From an uncultured Clostridia bacterium (GTDB taxonomy: Bacteria; Bacillota; Clostridia; TANB77; CAG-508), in the NCBI GenBank assembly GCA_934141475.1, contig CAKPCG010000035.1, positions 1 to 15,468 of the forward strand: a stretch of 15,468 bases of DNA. Direction: 5' to 3'. Position numbers and translations under genes: made by a program. Positions 7,171 through 12,702 of the stretch are shown one piece after another. How positions within the stretch are numbered: position 1 is the first letter of the stretch; each line of letters starts with the position of its first letter. The notes beneath the pieces were generated by a model. That model was not told where the DNA came from and ran no database searches. It was given only the letters and a program-made list of their open reading frames with translations.

Positions 7171-7282
7171 CATAGCTATGATATGAAACTGCCAGTTCTA
7201 TTTTATATGGGCAATTTCACTATAAATTATAATGACAAGTTCATTATAATTTATAGCCTAAAAATGTTAAAGCATTTTTAGG
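7171..7282. repeat. Cluster of hairpins between repA and oriT
   Basis: Four inverted repeats lie end to end. The palindrome CATAGCTATG (7171-7180) starts 1 nt after the repA stop. GAAACTGCC (7185-7193) / GGCAATTTC (7210-7218) has one mismatch. A perfect 16-bp arm pair is CTATAAATTATAATGA (7220-7235) / TCATTATAATTTATAG (7241-7256) with a 5-nt loop. A perfect 10-bp pair is CCTAAAAATG (7257-7266) / CATTTTTAGG (7273-7282). None has a U-tract, so simple termination is unlikely. A single-strand or replication origin is a reasonable guess from position only. Confidence 0.6.
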
Positions 7283-7294
7283 GAAGCCTCGCAG

Positions 7295-7348
7295 AGCACA
7301 CAGATAAGTTTGAAAAACTTGTCTAGTGTGTTAGACAAATAAATTTGT
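7295..7348 (+). other. Origin of transfer (oriT), MobV/pMV158 type
   Basis: An inverted repeat, GATAAGTTT (7303-7311) / AAACTTGTC (7315-7323), carries outer ACACA and TGTGT arms and is followed by TAGTGTGTTA (7324-7333). The pMV158 oriT, as I recall it, is nicked in TAGTGTG/TTA beside a hairpin beginning GCACACA, and both features are here. The expected nick is between 7330 and 7331, 45 nt before the relaxase ATG. A small hairpin ACAAAT/ATTTGT follows (7335-7348). Confidence 0.75.
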
Positions 7349-7374
7349 TTCGAGTGAGAAAGGACTTCGGAGCA

Positions 7375-8598
7375 ATGAGTTATGCTATAGTAATAAATGA
7401 GAAATTAACGAGGAGCCAAGCTAATCGGAATATGTGTTCATAATGATAGAAAAGCAAAAAATCATTCAAATAAGGAAATAGATATTAGTAAATCATACTT
7501 GAATTATTACTTTAAGAGAAATGAATTAAGTTACACAAAAGCATTTGATAAAATGAAAGAAAAATATGATTTACAAGGACAAATTAGAAGTAATAGCATA
7601 ATAATGTGTGAAATGGTATTTACATCAGATAAAGAATTTTTTGACACAATAGGAATGGAAGAAACTAAAAGATATTTTGAAGAAAGTTACAATTTTATTT
7701 GTAATTACAAAAATCTTGGAGAGAAAAATATAATATCAGCAGTAGTTCATTTTGATGAAACAACTCCACACATGCATTTGATTTACATTCCAGTAATTCA
7801 TACAAAAGATAAAAATGGAAAGGCAATTGATAAAGTATGTTGTAGAGACTTTTGGAAAGGCAGGGATAGTTATAGAAATTTACAAAATGCCTTTTACGAA
7901 TATATAACAAGCAAAGGATTTGACTTGCAAAGAGGATTACCTGCTGAAGAAACCAAAAGAAAAAACGAAAACATACAAAATTACAAGCAAATAACTAATT
8001 TTGAAAATACTAAAAATGTATTGGAAAATATAACTTTAGAATTGCCAGAAACTCCACAGATAAGCGATATAAAAAAAGTAATGCTTAATAGAGATGAAAA
8101 GATATTTGAAAAAAACATAAAGCCAAAAGATGAATTAATTTTAAAACTTCATAAAGAAAATTTAGCTTTAAATAAAGAATTATCAAAACAAGTAAAGACA
8201 GTAGATTTTGCAGAAAATTTTAAAGAAAATTATATAAATATGACGGAGAAAAATGTAAATTTAAGGTTATCGAATAGTTTATTGAAAGAAGAATTGGAAC
8301 ATAAAGAAAAAGAACTAGAATTGAAATTTGAAAGTAAAACTTATAATATGGAAAATCAATATAAAAAAAAATTAACAAATTAAAGCAAGAAAATAAGTAC
8401 TTAAATAAGACAATAGATAAATTTAAAACAACTTTTAAAAAATTTATAAAATGGCTTTGTCATAAATTTTCATATCCATCTGAGGATGAGCTTGTACGAG
8501 ATTTTGAGAGAGAAACATATACTGACTTTGATTTTAAAAAACAATTCGATATAAACCAATTTAAGAAGAAAGATGATGACTTTGATATTAAATATTAG
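7375..8598 (+). pseudogene. MobV (Mob/Pre) relaxase with two compensating frameshifts
   Basis: The reconstructed protein is 407 residues. It starts MSYAIVINEKLTRSQANR in one frame; a single extra A in GGAATA (7427-7432) shifts the frame, which then continues ICVHNDRKAKNHSNKEID and runs to 8381. His22 of the rebuilt protein is at the position of the MobM catalytic histidine. The metal motif HFDETTPHMH follows, then a long coiled coil. A second shift in the A9 run 8363-8371 (one A too few) returns to the first frame for the C-terminal KWLCHKF...SEDELVRDFERET region, ending at TAG 8596. Unshifted translation stops at 7441, before His22. The only long piece in the middle frame has no ATG near its start and lacks His22. 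The relaxase would nick oriT just upstream and pilot the strand to a recipient. The shifts could be true decay, assembly indels, or, in the A9 run, polymerase slippage. Confidence 0.82.
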
Positions 8599-8599
8599 A

Positions 8600-8947
8600 A
8601 TGGATTTGATAATAATAGAAAATATAAAAAGATTTACTGCTTTTTACGAAGATTGTAAAGATGAATTTATGGAACATTTAGATGGAGTAATAATATACTT
8701 ACAAAAAAATAATAGTGAGTTTAAAAATTTGCAAAAAGAATATAGAAAGATTTTAGACAGCAATGAAAAGTTACAAAATATTTTATTTGGAGATAAAGTA
8801 GAAACAGGATTGACACCTATTGAATGTGATTTACTTTATAACGCAATAGAGTTACAAGAAAAAATGCAAATTATGATTGAAGAAGAATTGTATTTTAAAG
8901 GTGGAATGGATGCATATTATTATTTTAAAAGAATAGGAATTATATAA
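8600..8947 (+). CDS. Small helical protein of unknown function downstream of mob
   Basis: A 115-residue protein starting at ATG 8600, 1 nt after the relaxase stop codon, so it was probably translationally coupled to mob. It appears mostly alpha-helical and acidic: an N-terminal helix rich in aromatic and acidic residues (FTAFYEDCKDEFMEHLDG, 12-29), a charged coiled-coil-like middle (30-60) and a C-terminal GGMDAYYYFKRIG segment. There is no membrane segment, Cys cluster or known catalytic motif. Position suggests an accessory role in mobilization or element control. I do not recognise the family. It is followed by a strong bidirectional terminator that ends this plus-strand unit. Confidence 0.65.
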   Translation: MDLIIIENIKRFTAFYEDCKDEFMEHLDGVIIYLQKNNSEFKNLQKEYRKILDSNEKLQNILFGDKVETGLTPIECDLLYNAIELQEKMQIMIEEELYFKGGMDAYYYFKRIGII

Positions 8948-8953
8948 GATAGA

Positions 8954-8989
8954 AAAAGTCGATAGTACATTTTTGTGCTATCGACTTTT
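8954..8989. terminator. Bidirectional terminator between the mob operon and the RiPP cluster
   Basis: AAAAGTCGATAGTAC (8954-8968) pairs with GTGCTATCGACTTTT (8975-8989), a 15-bp stem with one G-T pair and a 6-nt loop, A-rich and T-rich at either end. It serves the convergent genes ending at 8947 (plus) and 9008 (minus). Confidence 0.88.
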
Positions 8990-9007
8990 ATTCAAAATTA
9001 TTTTGTT

Positions 9008-10024
9008 TTATTTCCAACACTGTGGATCTTTTGCATAAAAATTTCCAGTTGCACATTTAGCTACCGAAGGACAACCTCTGCAAAATCGTAACAATTCGCA
9101 TTTAGAACAAGCTTCAAAGCCCTCAAAATTGCGATATGATTCCATTTTATCTCCAAAGAAGATATCATACAAAGATTCTTCTGGAACTTTACCTATAGGG
9201 CTTTCACACCTTCTACATGCATAAACAGTTCCGTTTGCTAAAACTGTAATATGAGAAATGCCACAATGGCATCCATCCATAATAAGTTCAGAGTCATCTT
9301 CAATTTTGAACAATCCTTTTTCATACAGAAACAGCTTCCATAAATGATCTTTTAATATAAAAGCTGTTCCTTTATCTTGAAGGATAACAAACTGTTCCCA
9401 CATCTTTTCCAAGAATGCTTTGTATTCAGAAGGAGATACAAGGTTATTTCTATCTTTTTCATTTGGGCAGTATCTTGAAAATCCAAAAGATTTTGCTTGG
9501 TAATCTACTGCAACTTTTACAAGCTGAGGTATTTCATCAATATTAGTTTTTGAAACAGTTGTAGCAATAGCTGACTTAATTCCAACTTCATTTAAAACAT
9601 GAATTTTATTTAAAGTTGCATCAAATGAACCAGGTTTTCTAATAAAATCATGTGTCTCTTTAAGACCATCTAAAGACATCTGATAAGTAGTACAACCTAA
9701 TTCTTTCAGCTGTTTTGCTACATTCTCATTTAAGTGGAAAGGATTGCCTAAAATTGCAAAAGGAACATTATACTCTTTAAAAAGAGCTAGTAAACTCCAT
9801 ACATCTTTATGCAACAAAGGATCTCCACCAGTCACAGAAATACTTGGTCTTTTGTCCATTTTTTTGCATGTAGCCAAAAAATCAAAAAAGATTTCTTTTA
9901 AAGTTGACAAATCAAATTCGGGTGAATATAATTTATCCTCACCTGCAAAAATGTAGCAATGTTTACACCGTTGATCACATCGATCGGTGATATGCCATTG
10001 CATAGCAAAATAATTTTTTGTCAT
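9008..10024 (-). CDS. Radical SAM/SPASM peptide maturase, ACGX-like RiPP system
   Basis: A 338-residue radical S-adenosylmethionine enzyme. The N-terminal [4Fe-4S] motif CDQRCKHC (Cys16, 20, 23) is followed by the SAM-binding GGDP (66-69). A C-terminal SPASM-type region holds many Cys for auxiliary clusters: C252, C254, C270, C273, C306, C309, C315, C318, C324, C336, with the CxxCxxxxxC spacing typical of SPASM. Such enzymes cross-link Cys thiols to carbons in ribosomal peptides (sactipeptides, ranthipeptides). It follows a 64-residue Cys-rich precursor by 81 nt on the same strand. The opening YFAMQWHITDRCDQRC looks like the maturases of the 'ACGX' peptide class as I remember them; that subfamily call is moderate. 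ATG 10024 has AGGAGG at 10034-10039. No separate RiPP recognition domain, protease or transporter gene is seen beside it. The gene is intact. Confidence 0.88.
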   Translation of the reverse strand: MTKNYFAMQWHITDRCDQRCKHCYIFAGEDKLYSPEFDLSTLKEIFFDFLATCKKMDKRPSISVTGGDPLLHKDVWSLLALFKEYNVPFAILGNPFHLNENVAKQLKELGCTTYQMSLDGLKETHDFIRKPGSFDATLNKIHVLNEVGIKSAIATTVSKTNIDEIPQLVKVAVDYQAKSFGFSRYCPNEKDRNNLVSPSEYKAFLEKMWEQFVILQDKGTAFILKDHLWKLFLYEKGLFKIEDDSELIMDGCHCGISHITVLANGTVYACRRCESPIGKVPEESLYDIFFGDKMESYRNFEGFEACSKCELLRFCRGCPSVAKCATGNFYAKDPQCWK

Positions 10025-10052
10025 AAGTTTAAACCTCCTATAAAATAAAGGT

Positions 10053-10082
10053 GGAGGAATACTAATAAATTAATATTCCTCC
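10053..10082 (-). promoter_or_regulatory. Hairpin between precursor and maturase genes
   Basis: GGAGGAATA (10053-10061) and TATTCCTCC (10074-10082) are perfect 9-bp arms, and the inner bases pair further to about 13 bp with a 4-nt loop. It sits in the 81-nt gap just before the maturase ribosome site and is followed on minus by a weak U-rich stretch. A partial terminator or RNA-processing stem would give more precursor than enzyme, as is usual in RiPP operons. Confidence 0.6.
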
Positions 10083-10105
10083 TTTGTGTGTTTTGCAAAT
10101 GTAAA

Positions 10106-10300
10106 TTAGAAATCGGTGCATCCAGAAGCACAAGCTGTGCCACAAGAGTTATTGCAACCACTTTCACATTCACTATTTGCTGTGACTTTTGTTTTCAGCT
10201 GTGGATTCAGAAAGCTCTGAGCTGAACGTCTAGAAGCATAACTGCTTCCATTCGCCCAAAAGTTAGTTTTCGCGATGCCAGTTTTTTTTGTAGTTTTCAT
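10106..10300 (-). CDS. Cys-rich RiPP precursor peptide (64 aa), Cys every fourth residue
   Basis: A 64-residue precursor. Residues 1-40 form a basic leader with no signal sequence (MKTTKKTGIAKTNFWANGSS and onward). The C-terminal core has Cys45, 49, 53, 57 and 61, exactly one every four residues, in ECESGC, NNSCGTAC and ASGCTDF contexts with Gly, Ser and Ala between. This period matches ACGX-repeat peptides paired with radical SAM/SPASM enzymes, although only SCGT fits ACGX closely. The maturase gene follows on the same strand. The likely product is a multi-thioether peptide; its activity (bacteriocin, signal or metal binder) is unknown. Start 10300 is preceded by AAAGGAGG at 10308-10315, 7 nt away. 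A longer in-frame start at 10357 lies inside the leader hairpin and lacks a ribosome site. The promoter and a leader hairpin are upstream. Confidence 0.83.
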   Translation of the reverse strand: MKTTKKTGIAKTNFWANGSSYASRRSAQSFLNPQLKTKVTANSECESGCNNSCGTACASGCTDF

Positions 10301-10345
10301 TGGGAAACCTCCTTTCTCGCATATTCCTACAGTTACTAAAAACAT

Positions 10346-10394
10346 AAAAGTCGTCATCAGATATTAGCTATCCGATATTAATTCAACAACTTTT
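10346..10394 (-). promoter_or_regulatory. 5'-terminal leader hairpin of the RiPP transcript (possible attenuator)
   Basis: In the minus-strand RNA, AAAAGUUGUU (10394-10385) pairs with GACGACUUUU (10355-10346). An inner stem AUCGGAUA (10376-10369) / UAUCUGAU (10363-10356) stacks on it, leaving an 8-nt bulge on the 5' side only. The total is about 18 pairs including three G-U. The hairpin starts about 3 nt after the predicted transcription start and is followed by AUGUUUUU, so it could terminate early or stabilise the mRNA 5' end. Confidence 0.6.
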
Positions 10395-10403
10395 ATTTTA
10401 ACA

Positions 10404-10432
10404 ATCATATGCTATTTATTCTAATTTGTCAA
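10404..10432 (-). promoter_or_regulatory. Promoter of the RiPP precursor and maturase
   Basis: On minus, consensus TTGACA (10427-10432), exactly 17 nt, and TATGAT (10404-10409). The start is near 10397, giving a leader of about 97 nt before the precursor ATG. The promoter lies just after the methyltransferase stop codon, so the RiPP genes do not depend on upstream transcription. Confidence 0.82.
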
Positions 10433-10449
10433 TATTTTCCTTAAAAATA

Positions 10450-11035
10450 TTAGATTTTTTTCTGTGCAATAACATCATATATGTGCCAATGTTTTTTTTC
10501 ACCAGAAGCTATTATTGCATCTTTTTCTATTTCATTGAATTGAATTAGTTCAAAATCACTAAAAAGAGCTTTGACTTCTTGTTCTGTTAAAAATATTAGA
10601 TTTTCTTTTGTTTCTGCCCATGTATCTTTTTTTCCAAAAAAATTTCCAACAAAATACCCGTTCATCTGAAAGAGAATTAGTTATATTTTTCCATATATCA
10701 CTAAAAAACTCTTTTTTTGAAAAAGGTAGACTAAAATTCGCAACAATTAAATTTACTTTAGGCAAATTCATTTCACCAAAAAAACATTTTTTAAACTTAA
10801 AATTCTCTGATTCTTTTTGGCTAAGCTGTTCTCTTATAATAGATTCTGTATCTTCTTTATCTATGGATAAAACATTCCAATTATTTTTTAGTAACTCTAT
10901 AGTGTCTCTTCCTGCACCACATCCTAAGTCAACAGCTTTTCCTGGTAACACATTAAGGTTTATAAAATTAAGTACATTTAAATGTGGCTTTGCATTTTTT
11001 GTAATATTATAATATTTTTCTTTACTACTTTTCAT
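10450..11035 (-). pseudogene. Class I SAM-dependent methyltransferase, frameshifted
   Basis: The reconstructed protein is 194 residues, a Rossmann-fold methyltransferase. Motif I AVDLGCGAGRDT is at 34-45, the acidic motif II residue is Asp59 in LSIDKED, and motif IV is NLIVANFSLPF. Near 10660-10666 one extra base moves the frame: the upstream part ends in SLSDE..., and the next frame continues NGYFVGNFFGKKDTWAE and the C-terminal strands to 10450. Removing one G gives a smooth LSDNGYFVGNFFG join. Without repair the product is about 158 residues with a wrong tail and no C-terminal third. Small-molecule methyltransferases of the TehB-like kind look similar; the substrate is unknown. ATG 11035 has AAGGAG at 11043-11048, and it has its own promoter. 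It lies upstream of the RiPP promoter, so a role in peptide tailoring is possible but unproven. Confidence 0.78.
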
Positions 11036-11077
11036 CAAAATTCTCCTTTTAATAATCTATTTAAGTAATTCTTTGTT

Positions 11078-11106
11078 AATATAACAATTAAAAATATATT
11101 ATTCAA
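11078..11106 (-). promoter_or_regulatory. Promoter of the methyltransferase gene
   Basis: On minus, TTGAAT (11101-11106), a 17-nt spacer and TATATT (11078-11083). It lies directly after the stop codon of the upstream gene at 11110, so the methyltransferase is separately transcribed. Confidence 0.6.
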
Positions 11107-11109
11107 TCA

Positions 11110-11967
11110 TTATTCTTGAGCTCTTTTTCTAAAGTTATACACATTTGCCTTATTCTTACATTGTGGTGTATCATATTCTGCCTTTGAGTTTTTAGGTATA
11201 AAAGCTTTATGGCAGAATTTACAAATCTTAAGCATTATTGTATCTTGTGATAAGTTCACTAAAAAATTCAAATCTATTGCTTGTTTTAAATAACCATAAA
11301 CTAAACCTATTTCATTATTGTGTAAGCTATCTATATTAGTATAAAGATTATTTATTGCTATAAGTGGAGAGTAATTCATTAAGTGACGTTCTTCTACAAA
11401 GTGAACGAGATGTTCATAAAGAATTTTTGCATATTGCAAAATCATATCAACAGGTTCTCCATAGTTTTTAGAAAAGATTAAAAATTCATTTAGTTCTGGT
11501 GTAAGATATTTTTCCATAATTCTAGGAGATATATCTTTTCTACATTTTTGAATAAGTTCTTTAATTTGATTATTATTTAATTTTGGCATAAAGAAATTTA
11601 AGTATTCTTCTAATTTCATATTTGTTATATGATGTTCATAATCTATTAAATTATAATCTCTTAAAGCAACAATATCATCTAACACATAATATCTATTAAC
11701 TGGAAAATTTGCCATAAATCCAAATAAACCATAGTTTCGCACATAGTCTAAAATTTCTATATCTTCAATTTCTTCTTTGTAATATACTTTTTTCCCAATA
11801 TTTAAAATATCTATTAAATATCTATCTATCCAATCAGAAAAGGTTGAAGCATGACTCTTAGCACCTTTTTCTGGCAGAATATATCTTTTTCCGTTTATTT
11901 CTTCTATTACGTATCTGTCAAATGCAAGGCAAAAACGTTGATTTTCTATGTAAAAATTAGCTTTCAT
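11110..11967 (-). CDS. Unknown protein with C-terminal Cys-motif (zinc-finger-like)
   Basis: A 285-residue soluble protein. The first 240 residues are mixed helix and strand with no motif I recognise: a beta-rich start (1-35), an acidic middle and a helical 115-235. The tail has CKFCHKAFIPKNSKAEYDTP (249-268) followed by QCKNKANVYNFRKR (269-282). This gives Cys249, Cys252 and Cys270 with a basic end, like the CGNR or DUF6076-type zinc-ribbon tails that often bind nucleic acid. The usual fourth Cys is absent, so metal binding may use His253 or be lost. AGGAGT (11973-11978) precedes the ATG. Its promoter overlaps the promoter firing toward xis, so it is placed to be a regulator of the element or merely cargo. 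The function is not known. Confidence 0.65.
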   Translation of the reverse strand: MKANFYIENQRFCLAFDRYVIEEINGKRYILPEKGAKSHASTFSDWIDRYLIDILNIGKKVYYKEEIEDIEILDYVRNYGLFGFMANFPVNRYYVLDDIVALRDYNLIDYEHHITNMKLEEYLNFFMPKLNNNQIKELIQKCRKDISPRIMEKYLTPELNEFLIFSKNYGEPVDMILQYAKILYEHLVHFVEERHLMNYSPLIAINNLYTNIDSLHNNEIGLVYGYLKQAIDLNFLVNLSQDTIMLKICKFCHKAFIPKNSKAEYDTPQCKNKANVYNFRKRAQE

Positions 11968-12009
11968 TTTCCACTCCTAAAAAATTTCTAAAAATTTTGT
12001 TGTAATTGT

Positions 12010-12038
12010 TTGACAAATTATAAAGCTTACGTTATACT
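12010..12038 (+). promoter_or_regulatory. Promoter firing toward xis
   Basis: TTGACA (12010-12015), a 17-nt spacer and TATACT (12033-12038). The start is near 12045, about 290 nt ahead of the xis ATG. An imperfect palindrome, CAAGTAATTGCTTG (12049-12062), lies right at the start and could be an operator. Confidence 0.7.
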
Positions 12039-12045
12039 TTGATAA
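12017..12045 (-). promoter_or_regulatory. Divergent promoter of the Cys-motif protein gene, overlapping the xis promoter
   Basis: On minus, TTATCA (12040-12045), a 17-nt spacer and TATAAT (12017-12022). The two promoters share 22 bp, with each -10 hexamer inside the other's spacer, so RNA polymerase could occupy only one at a time. Confidence 0.55.
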
Positions 12046-12334
12046 AGTCAAGTAATTGCTTGTTGATATATATAGATTACAATAATTACTTTAAAAAGTC
12101 AATAGAATTTCCCTAAATTCTTTGATAGCACATTGAAAATTGAATATTTCAGTTATTAGATACAACATAATGAGACACTTGCATAGACTTAACTCATCGT
12201 ATAGGGTGCAACTCGGACGGAGTCGGAGTGGTTAAATTCCAGTGGAGTAATGTAAATTACCATCTAATAATTCCTAGATGATGAGGGGCAAAGAAAATAT
12301 CATCGTAAATAAAGTACGAAAGGAGAAAAAACTT
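12046..12334 (+). promoter_or_regulatory. Long structured leader upstream of xis (candidate regulatory RNA)
   Basis: There is no gene on either strand in these 289 bases, apart from an implausible upstream start for xis. A GC-rich island in AT-rich DNA contains the tandem repeat CGGAGT CGGAGT (12218-12229) and a hairpin ACTC-G-GAC / GTC-G-GAGT (12211-12229) with one G-G mismatch. Further stems are CATCTA/TAGATG (12261-12266 / 12275-12280) and the alternative GATGAT/ATCATC (12277-12282 / 12299-12304), which share bases and so cannot form together. The AAAGGAG of xis follows. It matches no riboswitch class I recognise. Integrase or excisionase binding sites are an alternative explanation. Confidence 0.4.
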
Positions 12335-12529
12335 ATGGAAAACGAAATTAAATTTTATACTACATCAGATGTAAGAAGAATATTAGGAATAGGAAATAAA
12401 ACATGTTTAGACTTATTCCATCGTTCTGATTTTTCTTGTATCAAAGTAGGAAAATCATTTAAAGTTGCTGTAAGTTCATTTAATGAATACGTGAGTACAC
12501 GTAGAGTTTTAAGTGAAGTAAATGAATAA
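12335..12529 (+). CDS. xis: Excisionase (small DNA-binding protein)
   Basis: A 64-residue protein with an N-terminal helix-turn-helix of the excisionase/MerR-like family: FYTTSDVRRILGIGNKTCLD (7-26) for the helix-turn-helix, then CIKVGKSFKVAVSSFNEYV (35-53) for the wing and the closing helix seen in Tn916-type Xis. It bends DNA at the attachment sites and directs the integrase toward excision. ATG 12335 has AGGAG (12321-12325) 9 nt upstream; an in-frame ATG at 12278 would add 19 residues with no ribosome site. It lies 173 nt upstream of the integrase on the same strand, the usual xis-int order, and is transcribed from a promoter far upstream. Confidence 0.85.
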   Translation: MENEIKFYTTSDVRRILGIGNKTCLDLFHRSDFSCIKVGKSFKVAVSSFNEYVSTRRVLSEVNE

Positions 12530-12607
12530 GATTACAAGAGATAAAAAAGAAGATTTAAATATGGACCATTTAAACCTTCAAACTACTATTTTTAATATGA
12601 ATCACAA

Positions 12608-12671
12608 GAAAACTCTTGCTATAGTATTGATATAATTATATACAAAAAATCAAAATATATCAAGAGTTTTC
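12608..12671 (+). promoter_or_regulatory. Integrase promoter enclosed by an 11-bp inverted repeat
   Basis: GAAAACTCTTG (12608-12618) and CAAGAGTTTTC (12661-12671) are perfect inverted copies 42 nt apart. Between them is an extended -10, TGA TATAAT (12628-12636), with no good -35. The right copy would lie in the integrase leader, 31 nt before its ATG. The arms may be binding sites for a repressor or for Xis/Int, or may pair as RNA if transcription comes from xis. Confidence 0.55.
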
Positions 12672-12702
12672 CTTAAATTTAACAAGAAAGGAAAACGAAA
12701 AT

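Noticed and set aside
7695..7910. 71-codon minus-strand frame inside mob
   Set aside because: Antisense to the HFDETTPHMH motif region of the relaxase.
9744..9956. 70-codon plus-strand frame inside the maturase gene
   Set aside because: Antisense shadow of the radical SAM core.
10301..10357. Longer in-frame start for the RiPP precursor (83 residues)
   Set aside because: The start at 10357 lies inside the leader hairpin without a ribosome site, while ATG 10300 has AAAGGAGG at ideal spacing.
10608..11012. 134-codon open frame on plus opposite the methyltransferase
   Set aside because: Antisense shadow; the minus strand has the SAM-binding motif and a good ribosome site.
12561..12635. 24-residue open frame (MDHLNLQTT...) between xis and int
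   Set aside because: No clear ribosome site, and it runs through the inverted repeat and -10 of the integrase promoter, so it is probably not translated.
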